64,000 nucleotides of DNA, from positions 8,338,001-8,402,000 of the forward strand of contig NZ_CP054916.1 in the NCBI RefSeq assembly GCF_013364155.1, given 5' to 3'. Shown piece by piece: positions 26,523 through 34,517 of the stretch (its first letter is position 1; every line of letters starts with the position of its first letter). Made by a program: the position numbers and the translations under genes. The notes under the pieces are model-generated. The model saw only the letters and a program-made list of their open reading frames with translations, did not search any database and was not told the origin of the DNA. This stretch comes from Streptomyces sp. NA02950. GTDB lineage: Bacteria; Actinomycetota; Actinomycetes; Streptomycetales; Streptomycetaceae.

Positions 26523-27412
26523 TCAGCCGCACTGCCAGGTGAACACGGCCGCCTCGAAACGGCCCGCGGCGAGGTCCTCGGGGCGGATCAGCCAGTACAG
26601 GACATCCCCGTCACCCCACATCATGCCGGTGTCCTCGTCGGAGTCGAACTGGGCCAGCAGCACCCACCGCGCCGCCTCCTCCTCCACCCGCGGGTCCTCC
26701 CAGCCGACCTCGTCGCCCAGCGCCGCCTTGGCGACCGTGATCTCCACGGCGTCCTGCACACGGCGTGCCCGCCGATCTGGTGCGCGGCCCCGGCCCGGTG
26801 GTCCCACAGCGCCTCCTGGAACGTGCCGGAGCGCACCGGATGGGCGTAGCGCTCCATGACGGACAGCGCGCCGAGCCCGAACGCGGCCCTCAGCGCGGTC
26901 GATTCGGAGTCCGGGCGCTCGGTGCCACCCGGGCCGTCAGCGGCACGGCCGGAAAACGGGGTGAGCCCCTCGGGAGCGGGCCGCTCGGGGAAGCCGGCGG
27001 ACCCGGGCGGCAGATGCAGCAGCCGCGCACCGGCCCAGGTGTCCGGATCGCAGGTGTCCACCACCGCCTCGCACTCCTCGTCCTCGAGGTAGAAGAAGGC
27101 CAGCCGGCCCTCGGGGCGCAGCGGGATGTCCAGCTCGTCCACGGGCAGCGCGGCACAGTCGACCACGGCCACGAACGACAGCGGGCCGTGAGCCCCCCAG
27201 ACGGGCCACTCCATGTCCTCGGGCAGCCGGGGCAGACCGCCGAGCTGACCGCCCACCGGATCGCCCGCACCGGCCGCCCGGAGGTGGGCGGCCGGGCGCA
27301 GCAGCGCCGTCCAGCGGTCGGCCAGGTCGGTGGGCAAGTGGGTGCGGGCCGGCGTGTGCAGGGCATCGGGCCCGGTGTTCTCACGGGTGTCCGTACCCAC
27401 CATGGTGGTCAC
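26523..27412 (-). pseudogene. DUF1963/YwqG-like gene with one frameshift
   Basis: Residues 1 to about 218 run in one frame (GGQLGGLPRLPEDMEWPVW, SFVAVVDCAALP, FFYLEDEE, ALWDHRAGAAHQIGGHAV), matching DUF1963. The remainder (VQDAVEITVAKAALGDEVGW, LLAQFDSDEDTGMMWGDG, YWLIRPEDLAAGRFE) continues only in another frame and ends at 26523. The switch is near 26762: GCCGTGTGCAGGAC appears where the frame needs about four more bases. Either a true loss or a sequencing error. Family function is unknown. Start is GTG 27412 or ATG 27403. Confidence 0.78.
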
Positions 27413-27686
27413 CGGCGCCGACAGCCCCGCCCCGGGTTCCCGCTCCCGGAGGGGAGGCGCCGCGTGACGCCCGCCACCCGACGGGAAAAGCGCTGCGAAC
27501 GCACCGCCGGTCTTGGTACGTTCTGCGCAGCGGGCGGCTCTCAGGTGTGCTTCCTTCTCACTCGATTACTACGACAACCAGCGCACCGCACTTCCGCCCG
27601 CTCCAAGGCTTCACGCCGCGCCCGCCCGTACCGGCGGGCGCGGCTGTTTTCCGTCGGCGGGGGCCGTCGGACAAGGGGGATTCAGC

Positions 27687-30305
27687 ATGACCGCCACCAC
27701 CCGTGCCGCGTATGCCCGGACCGAACTCCGCGGTGTCGCCGAGGTGCTGCTCGCCCGTCGGGGCGCGGTGTTCCTGCCCGCCCACGACCGGGCGTCCGGG
27801 CCGGTGTCCCCGGAGGTGCTCGCCGGTGTGGTCCTGCTCGAGGCCGACCTCCTCGACCGCGGCTATGTGCTGTCCGCGCCGCTGCGCGAAGCACTCACCG
27901 GGAGCGGCCCCACGGCGATGGCCGTCGCCGGACGTACCCTGCTCGCCGACATCGACCGGGCGCTCGGGGCCGATCGCGACCACACCCCGATCTTCCGGCG
28001 GTTCCCCGACAGCACGCCGCACGACACCACGGCCTGCTACGTGGACCGGGTGCTGACCCTGCTGGCACAGCATCCGCGGCAGCCGTGTGTGCTGTGCGGA
28101 AGCGAGGGCACCGTCCACGCCGTCTCGCCGTGTGCGCATCTGGTGTGCCGCCGGTGCTTCGACGGATCGGACTTCGCCGCCTGCCCGATCTGCTACCGCG
28201 CCATCTCCGACGACGACCCGTTCCTGCGTCCGGCCCCGCCGCGGCCCGAGGCCGGACGCCACCGCGCACTGCCCGAGCGGCTGCGTGTCCTCGCCCTCGG
28301 CGGCGACATGGCGGCCCGTCGGCACGCCGTCCACGAGGAAACGGGCCGCCTGCTGAGCCGTACCGCCGCGCTGTCCCCGCAAGACGCCGATGACCTCGCC
28401 GCACTGCTCGAGGCGTGCGGCCGCGCCGACCTGGAGTGGCTTCCCACGACCCTGCCCGGGCGCGAGACGAAGGCGCGTGTCCTGGCGTGGCTGCTGCGCG
28501 CACCGGAGACCCGCGCCCAGGTGCTTCCCGAGGTGGCGGCGCGACTGGACACCGCCACCGACATCCTGCGGCTGCTGGCCGTGTGGTCCGGTGGCGACCC
28601 GGGCCTGGTGGAGGTCCCGCGGCTGGCCCCGGTGCCCCGGCCGGTGCGCCGGGCCCTGCTGGGCGCGCTCGACGCGCTCGACCCGGCCCTCGCCGTCGCC
28701 GACATGCGGCGCCACCGCGCGCTGTGGATCCCCGCGGCCCACGCCCTGCACCCCTTCGAGTACGCGGACCGCTATCCGCACGCCGCGCTCGCGGTGGCGG
28801 CCCTGCGGAACATCCGACTGCCGTACGACCGGTTCGGCGACGCCCTGCGCACCGCCGCCGAGCCGCTGACCTCGGTCGACACCACCGGTGACCGGCCGCG
28901 GGTGCGCACCTGGGGCGGGCGGGTGGAGACGGCGCTCGCCGACGGCGACCACCGCCGCGCCACCGCCCTGCTCGCCCAGCGCCCCGGTGAACTCCTGCGC
29001 CGCCTGGACCATCTGCTGCGGCTGGCCGGTGACGACACCGAACCCGTCCTGTCCGCCCTGCCCCGAGCGGCCACCCGGGTGTCGCCCGCGGTGCTGCTGT
29101 CCGCGCTCGGCGCCCTGCGCGCCCGCCGGCGGCCCACCGGCGAGCGAGTGTTCTTCCCCAAGGGCGCCCAGGCCAAGGCGTATCTGGCCGACGACGACCG
29201 GGACGCCCCGACGGGCCATGCGGTCGAGACGGCCATCACCGCCCTGACCGAGGAGGTGCTGCGCCGCGCCGCCGCCCTCGGCCCGCTCGACGTGGCCGTG
29301 GTCGACGCAGAACTCGACGGCATCGTCGCGCCGTTCGCCGAGCGGACCGCCTCGCGCGCCCTGGTGACCCTGCCGCGCGGCAGCGAACGTGCCCTCACCC
29401 CGGGCCGTACGCTGCGGCTGTTCCTCCACTGGACGGAGAGCGAGGAGTCCGGCCAGACCGATCTGGATCTGTCGCTGGCCCTGTTCAACGAGGACTGGGA
29501 ACACATCGGCACCTGCGACTACACCGAGCTGCGCCGCACCGGCGCCGTCCACTCCGGGGACCGCACCAGCGCCCCGGCCCCGGACGGCGCGTCGGAGTTC
29601 ATCGACCTGGACCTGGACAAGCTGGAGAACGCCGGGGTGCGTTACGCCGTCGCCGTGGTGTTCTCGTACAACGACGTGCCGTTCGTCGAGCTCGCCGAGG
29701 CGTTCGCCGGATTCATGGTCCGCGACGAACCCGGCGACCGGGGGCCGGTCTTCGACCCCCGCGCCGTCGAGCAGCGTTTCGATCTGACCTCCGCATCCCG
29801 GAGTTCGGTACCGCTGGTCCTGGACATCCCGGGGCGCACCATGCGCTGGCTCGATGTGGTCCAGGGTGTGTCCGGCACCCGTCATGCCGTCCACCGGCAC
29901 GTCAAACTGCTGGCCGTCCTCGGGAAGAGCCTCACCGGGCTGTTCGCCTCCGGCGCCCGGGTCGGTCTCGGTGAACTCGCCATCTGGCAGGCCGCGGCCC
30001 GTGCCGGCACCGTCCTGCTGCGCCACTCCGACGGCTCGATCAGCCCCTACCGCCGCCGCGAGGGCGAGGACGCCATGGCCTTCGCGGGACGCATCGGCGC
30101 GCCGGACCACGACCCGTCGGCCGGTACCGAGCAGGAACCCGCCCGGATCGGCGCGGCGTTCCTCGTCCGCGGTGACCTCCCGCTGCCCGAGGGCTGCCCG
30201 GTGTACGCCCTCCACCCGGCCGGTCTGGACGCGGCGGCGGTGCGTCTGCTGACCGCGTCCGATGTGGTCAACTCCCTGGCGCAGCACGCCACAACGGTGA
30301 ACTGA
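27687..30305 (+). CDS. RING-finger / TerD-like protein (MXAN_6230/SCO0854 family)
   Basis: Large cytoplasmic protein of 872 residues. A textbook C3HC4 RING-type zinc site lies at 134-169: C134, C137, C149, H151, C154, C157, C166 and C169. The middle (about 195-560) is helical and repeat-like. The C-terminal part (about 565-700) resembles TerD-type Ca2+-binding stress domains (RTLRLFLHWTE, DLDLSLALFNEDWEHIGTCD, SGDRTSAPAPDGASEFIDLD). Proteins with this layout are known in myxobacteria and streptomycetes, but their function is unproven. RING fingers in eukaryotes are mostly ubiquitin ligases; no E2-like gene is nearby. AAGGGGGA six bases before the ATG fixes the start. Confidence 0.88.
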   Translation: MTATTRAAYARTELRGVAEVLLARRGAVFLPAHDRASGPVSPEVLAGVVLLEADLLDRGYVLSAPLREALTGSGPTAMAVAGRTLLADIDRALGADRDHTPIFRRFPDSTPHDTTACYVDRVLTLLAQHPRQPCVLCGSEGTVHAVSPCAHLVCRRCFDGSDFAACPICYRAISDDDPFLRPAPPRPEAGRHRALPERLRVLALGGDMAARRHAVHEETGRLLSRTAALSPQDADDLAALLEACGRADLEWLPTTLPGRETKARVLAWLLRAPETRAQVLPEVAARLDTATDILRLLAVWSGGDPGLVEVPRLAPVPRPVRRALLGALDALDPALAVADMRRHRALWIPAAHALHPFEYADRYPHAALAVAALRNIRLPYDRFGDALRTAAEPLTSVDTTGDRPRVRTWGGRVETALADGDHRRATALLAQRPGELLRRLDHLLRLAGDDTEPVLSALPRAATRVSPAVLLSALGALRARRRPTGERVFFPKGAQAKAYLADDDRDAPTGHAVETAITALTEEVLRRAAALGPLDVAVVDAELDGIVAPFAERTASRALVTLPRGSERALTPGRTLRLFLHWTESEESGQTDLDLSLALFNEDWEHIGTCDYTELRRTGAVHSGDRTSAPAPDGASEFIDLDLDKLENAGVRYAVAVVFSYNDVPFVELAEAFAGFMVRDEPGDRGPVFDPRAVEQRFDLTSASRSSVPLVLDIPGRTMRWLDVVQGVSGTRHAVHRHVKLLAVLGKSLTGLFASGARVGLGELAIWQAAARAGTVLLRHSDGSISPYRRREGEDAMAFAGRIGAPDHDPSAGTEQEPARIGAAFLVRGDLPLPEGCPVYALHPAGLDAAAVRLLTASDVVNSLAQHATTVN

Positions 30306-30980
30306 GCACGAGCGGAACCACCGGTCCGGCCGCCCGCCACGGGCGGTCGGGCGCACCACAGTGCCCCGCCCGAAGTCAGGTCCTCTGCGGTACTCATGCG
30401 CTCTATGTCCATTCCGCGGGAATTCCCGGCCTTTCGGCGGAGCATCCGCCCGATGGTGCAGTTGTCATAACGCACACCGATCGGCGGGATGGGCTGAATT
30501 GGGCCGCGTTATCGGCAACCCGTCGCACATGTCGTATTCCCGGTGTGTACGGGATCGGGAATGGGAGTGCCGGTCGGCCAGTCTTCAAGCGATCGGCACA
30601 CCTATTACACAGACGACGTGTGTGGAGCCCGGATTGGGCGCCGGATCCGGTCCGCGCATGGGGGCTTCGCCCGTGATCCCGGGGTTGTCCGACGAGGTCA
30701 ACAGGGGTGCGCAGGAGAAGAGTGACGATGCTGTGAAGAAGAGCCGCACATCACGTGGCCGTCTGTGCCCACCCGGTGATCGAGACGTGACGGAATGCGC
30801 TGTTCCGTGCGACGTCTGATTCGCAGCCCACCGAGTTGGCGTGATTACATCCTTTCGCGCTGAAGCGTTCTCAGGAGCCGGTCCCCGGAATCCTGTGATT
30901 GTTCTGCGGGGGCCGAGACATTCGGCAACCGCGGGCCGCTGAAGGCTCATTCGAGATATTTATCCAAGGGAGACGCAATA
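30306..30980. other. 675-base intergenic region upstream of the peptide gene
   Basis: No convincing gene. The DNA is less GC-biased than its surroundings. It holds the perfect palindrome CGGGAATTCCCG (30417-30428) and an inverted pair, ATTCCCG (30536-30542) and CGGGAAT (30556-30562): four copies of the half-site CGGGAAT within 146 bases. ACACA (7 bases) TGTGT near 30608 is another small inverted repeat. Probably the regulatory region of the peptide operon. Confidence 0.5.
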
Positions 30981-31196
30981 ATGAACAACGCACCCAAGGT
31001 CGCGACCCAGGAGATCTCCGACGCTGAGCTGGACAACGTGGCCGGCGGGCTGGGTGCGACGGTCACCGACGCCCTCGGCACCGTCGACGCCGCCACCGCC
31101 CCGGTCACCGGCGCCGTCGGCACCGCCACCGGCACGGTGGACGGCCTCACCGGCCTGAACACCACCGGTGTTGTCGGCACCGTCGGTGCCCTCTGA
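30981..31196 (+). CDS. Double-glycine-leader peptide precursor (putative secreted peptide)
   Basis: Peptide of 71 residues. Residues 1-23 form a leader ending EISDAELDNVAGG, the ELxxVxGG pattern recognised by C39 peptidases. The predicted core (24-71, 48 residues) holds 12 Thr, 10 Gly, 8 Val, 8 Ala, 5 Leu, 3 Asp, 1 Pro and 1 Asn. It has no Cys, Ser, Lys, Arg or aromatic residue, and net charge about -3. Without Cys, lanthionine or disulfide formation is impossible. A Thr-Gly-Val pattern recurs through the core. AAGGGAGA eight bases before the ATG supports translation. The exporter set with a C39 peptidase lies just downstream. Confidence 0.8.
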   Translation: MNNAPKVATQEISDAELDNVAGGLGATVTDALGTVDAATAPVTGAVGTATGTVDGLTGLNTTGVVGTVGAL

Positions 31197-31433
31197 GGCG
31201 ACCCTCACCCCCTGAGGCGATCTCACCTCTGAGGCGACCTTCACCTCGCCTCCCGGTGCCGCCGAGCGTGGCACCACCGGTCGGACGGCCCCGCCGAACG
31301 ACCGGCCCCGTGCCCCGGGCCCGCCTGGTCCGGGGCATTCGGCGGTCCACTGGTGCCCACCCGGTGGACGGCCGCGGCGCCACCGAGCGAAGCCGCGCAC
31401 TCCATCCGTTCCCGCGGTTGAGGAAAGACTCTC
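31197..31433 (+). promoter_or_regulatory. Peptide-exporter spacer with repeats and hairpins
   Basis: TGAGGCGA occurs three times (near 31194, 31213 and 31230); the first copy contains the peptide stop codon. Two hairpins follow: GGTGCC (31255-31260) with GGCACC (31270-31275), and CCGGTCG (31277-31283) with CGACCGG (31299-31305). There is no T-run. They could partly terminate or stabilise the peptide mRNA, so that the precursor is made in excess over its exporter. Confidence 0.4.
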
Positions 31434-32240
31434 GTGCAGTTCCGCCAGCAGGCCCTTTCCAAAGCGCAGTCGGCAGAGGACATCGATCTGCCGGTGCGCT
31501 ACGCCCGCCCGCAAGGGTGGCTCGCCCTGGCGGTCACACTCGTCGTCATGGCCGCGGCCGCCGTCTGGTCGGTGACCGGCACCGTGTCCAGCACCCTGGC
31601 CGCCCCCGGCATCCTCACCCACGGACAGGGCAGTTACGTCCTCCAGAGCCCCGTCGCCGGACAGGTCACCGCCGTACTCGCCAAGGAAGGCAGCACCCTG
31701 CGCGCGGGCGCACCGCTGCTGAAGATCCGCACCCCGCGCGGCAGCAGTGTCGTACGCACCCTCGCCGCGGGCCGGCTCACCACCCTGGTCGCCTCGATCG
31801 GCTCCGTCCTCACCACCGGCGCCGACGTCGCCTCAATCGAACGGGTCCGCCACTCCCGTGACCCGCTGACCGCCACCCTCTACGTACCGGCCGGACGCGC
31901 CGCGTCGGTGCCGGTCGGCGCACCCGTCGACCTCGGCGTGCAGTCGGCGCCCACCCAGACCTACGGAGTGCTGCGCGGCCACGTCCGAGCGGTCGGCCGC
32001 ACCGCCCAGTCGCGCCAGCAGATCGGCTCCCACCTCGGCAGCGACCAGCTCGGCGAGGAGTTCTCCAAAGACGGCCCGCCGGTCGCGGTGCTGGTCCGGC
32101 TGGACCGCTCCACCGCCACCCGCTCCGGGTACCGCTGGTCCTCCCCGAAGGGCCCGCCGTTCACCCTCGACTCCATGACCCTGGCCACCGGCACGGTCCA
32201 TCTGGCCGACCGGCACCCGATCGAATGGCTGCTCCCGTGA
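31434..32240 (+). CDS. HlyD-like membrane fusion protein of an NHLM-type peptide exporter
   Basis: Protein of 268 residues: a short cytoplasmic N-terminus, one membrane helix at about 29-48 (LALAVTLVVMAAAAVWSV), then a periplasmic-adaptor-like region with a lipoyl-type half (GSYVLQSPVAGQVTAVLAKE, then GSTLRAGAPLLKI). It is shorter than Gram-negative HlyD proteins, as is normal for NHLM-type systems. It probably links the two ABC proteins into an export complex. GTG 31434 has GAGGAAAG six bases upstream. Its stop overlaps the start of the peptidase-ABC gene (GTGA). Confidence 0.83.
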   Translation: MQFRQQALSKAQSAEDIDLPVRYARPQGWLALAVTLVVMAAAAVWSVTGTVSSTLAAPGILTHGQGSYVLQSPVAGQVTAVLAKEGSTLRAGAPLLKIRTPRGSSVVRTLAAGRLTTLVASIGSVLTTGADVASIERVRHSRDPLTATLYVPAGRAASVPVGAPVDLGVQSAPTQTYGVLRGHVRAVGRTAQSRQQIGSHLGSDQLGEEFSKDGPPVAVLVRLDRSTATRSGYRWSSPKGPPFTLDSMTLATGTVHLADRHPIEWLLP

Positions 32241-34516
32241 CCACCACCCCCGACGGCGGACCGCCCCGCCCGGCACCGGCCGGCAGCAGCGGACGCCGCC
32301 GCACCGAGCCCGCCCGGGGACGACGGCGCGCCCCGCGGCGCACGGCCGGGCCCCAGCGGCCCCGGCGCCGTACCGTGCGCACCCCCACCGTGCTCCAGAT
32401 GGAGGCGCTGGAGTGCGGTGCCGCCTCGCTCGCGATGGTGCTCGGACACTACGGCCGCCATGTGCCGCTGGAGGAGCTGCGGATCGCCTGCGGAGTCTCC
32501 CGGGACGGCTCCCGCGCGAGCAATCTGCTGCGGGCCGCGCGCAGTTACGGGCTGAGCGCCAAGGGCATGCAGATGGAGCCGGAGAGCCTGGCGGAGGTGC
32601 GGGCACCGGCGATCCTGTTCTGGGAGTTCAACCACTACGTCGTCTACGACGGCATGGGGCGCCGGTTCGGCAGGCGCGGGGTGTACATCAACGACCCCGA
32701 CAAGGGACGCCGGTTCGTGCCCTCCGAGGAGTTCGACACCAGCTTCACCGGTGTGGTCCTGGTCTTCGAACCCGAGGCGAACTTCCGCCGCGGCGGCCGC
32801 CGCCCCGGGGTACTGGGCGCCCTGCCCGCCCGGATGCGGGGCACCACCGGCACCCTGCTGGCCTCGCTGCTGGCCAGTCTGCTGCTGGTGGTGGTGGGCG
32901 CCGCGGTCCCGGCGCTCAGCCGCACCTTCATCGACACCTTTCTGATCGGCGGGGAGACCTCCGCACTGGGGCCGCTGTTCGCCTCGATGGCCGTGGCGGT
33001 GCTGCTGACGGCCGTGCTCACCGGGGTGCAGCAGGCCAATCTGCTGCGCGGCCGGATCATCTCCTCCACCCTCAGCAGCGCCCGTTTCCTGCGCCATCTG
33101 CTGCGGCTGCCCGTCACCTTCTTCGCCCAGCGCAGTCCGGCCGACCTGGTCCAGCGGCTGCGGTCCAACGACACCGTGGCGGAAACACTCGCCCGCGACC
33201 TCGCCGCCGCCGCGGTCGACGGAATCGTGGTGGTGCTCTACGCCCTCCTGCTGTGGACCTACGACCCCCAGCTCACCCTGGTCGGCGTGGGACTGGCGCT
33301 GCTCAACGTGGTCGCCATGCGCGTCGTCATAAGGCTGCGCGCCACCCGGACCCAGAAACTGCGGGCCGACACCGCCCGGCTGACCACCACCTCGTACACC
33401 GGGCTCCAGCTCATCGAGACGATGAAGGCCACCGGCGGCGAGAACGGCTACTTCCGCCGCTGGGCGGGCCAGCACGCCATCACCCTCGAGGAACAGCAGC
33501 GGCTGGGTGTGCCGAGCGCGGCCCTGGCCGTGGTGGCGCCCACCCTCGCCACCCTCAACAGCGCGCTCATCCTGTGGATCGGCGGACTGCGGGCCGTCGA
33601 GGGCCATGTCTCGGTCGGACTGCTGGTGGCCTTCCAGGCGCTGGTGGCCCGGTTCACCGCGCCCATCACCCGGCTCAACGGCGTGGCCGGGCGCATCCAG
33701 GACTTCTCCGCGGACGTGGCCCGGCTGAAGGACGTGGAGAACTTCCCGCTGGACACCCTCTACACCCGCGACCAGCCGGAGCCCGACACCCGCAGGCTCA
33801 CCGGCCATGTGACGCTGGAGGACGTCACCTTCGGCTACAACCCACTGGACGAACCGCTGCTGCGCGGCATCTCCCTGTCGGTCGGCCCCGGCCGCCAGGT
33901 GGCACTGGTCGGCGGCTCCGGCAGTGGCAAGTCCACCGTGTCCCGGCTGGTCTCCGGCCTCTACCGCCCGTGGGAGGGGGCCATCCGCATCGACGGGCAG
34001 CGTCTGGAGGACATCCCCCGCGGCGCGCTCGCCGCCTCGGTGTCCTTCGTCGACCAGGATGTCTTCCTCTTCGAGGGGACGGTCCGGGACAACGTGGCGC
34101 TGTGGGACCCCTCCATCCCGGACGAGGCGGTGGTGGCGGCCCTGAAGGACGCCGCGCTCCACGACGTCATCGCCCGCCGCCCCGAAGGCATCCACGGCCG
34201 CGTCGAGCAGGACGGCCGCAACTTCTCCGGCGGGCAGCGGCAGCGTCTTGAGATCGCCCGCGCCCTGGTCCGCCGCCCCAGCGTGCTGGTGCTGGACGAG
34301 GTGACCAGCGCCCTGGACGCGCTGACCGAACGGACCGTCATGGACAACCTGCGCCGCCGCGGCTGTGCGTGTGTGGTGATCGCCCACCGGCTCAGCACCG
34401 TGCGGGACAGCGACGAGATCCTCGTCCTGGACCACGGCACGGTCGTGGAACGCGGACGCCACGAGGACCTCGCCGCGGCCGGGGGACCGTACGCCCAGCT
34501 GATGAAGGAGCACTGA
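32237..34516 (+). CDS. C39 peptidase-permease-ATPase (NHLM-type peptide exporter 1)
   Basis: Protein of 759 residues that should cut the leader after Gly-Gly and export the core. An Arg/Pro-rich N-terminal tail of about 45 residues is followed by a C39 domain with Cys60 (MEALECGAASLAMVLGHYG), His133 (EFNHYVVYDG) and Asp153 (INDPDKGRR), so the catalytic triad is complete. Six membrane helices lie at about 200-480. The ATPase has Walker A GGSGSGKST, signature FSGGQRQR and Walker B VLVLDEVTSALD. Start GTG 32237 overlaps the previous stop (GTGA); an ATG at 32225 is the alternative. Confidence 0.9.
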   Translation: MTTTPDGGPPRPAPAGSSGRRRTEPARGRRRAPRRTAGPQRPRRRTVRTPTVLQMEALECGAASLAMVLGHYGRHVPLEELRIACGVSRDGSRASNLLRAARSYGLSAKGMQMEPESLAEVRAPAILFWEFNHYVVYDGMGRRFGRRGVYINDPDKGRRFVPSEEFDTSFTGVVLVFEPEANFRRGGRRPGVLGALPARMRGTTGTLLASLLASLLLVVVGAAVPALSRTFIDTFLIGGETSALGPLFASMAVAVLLTAVLTGVQQANLLRGRIISSTLSSARFLRHLLRLPVTFFAQRSPADLVQRLRSNDTVAETLARDLAAAAVDGIVVVLYALLLWTYDPQLTLVGVGLALLNVVAMRVVIRLRATRTQKLRADTARLTTTSYTGLQLIETMKATGGENGYFRRWAGQHAITLEEQQRLGVPSAALAVVAPTLATLNSALILWIGGLRAVEGHVSVGLLVAFQALVARFTAPITRLNGVAGRIQDFSADVARLKDVENFPLDTLYTRDQPEPDTRRLTGHVTLEDVTFGYNPLDEPLLRGISLSVGPGRQVALVGGSGSGKSTVSRLVSGLYRPWEGAIRIDGQRLEDIPRGALAASVSFVDQDVFLFEGTVRDNVALWDPSIPDEAVVAALKDAALHDVIARRPEGIHGRVEQDGRNFSGGQRQRLEIARALVRRPSVLVLDEVTSALDALTERTVMDNLRRRGCACVVIAHRLSTVRDSDEILVLDHGTVVERGRHEDLAAAGGPYAQLMKEH

Positions 34517-34517
34517 G

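Noticed and set aside
30047..30475. Minus-strand frame of 142 codons at the end of the RING gene
   Set aside because: Mostly antisense to a well-supported gene, with no domain or ribosome-binding site.
30733..30819. A 28-codon GTG frame with three Cys near its end, as a second secreted peptide
   Set aside because: AGGAG is about 15 bases from the GTG, there is no Gly-Gly leader and codon bias is weak.
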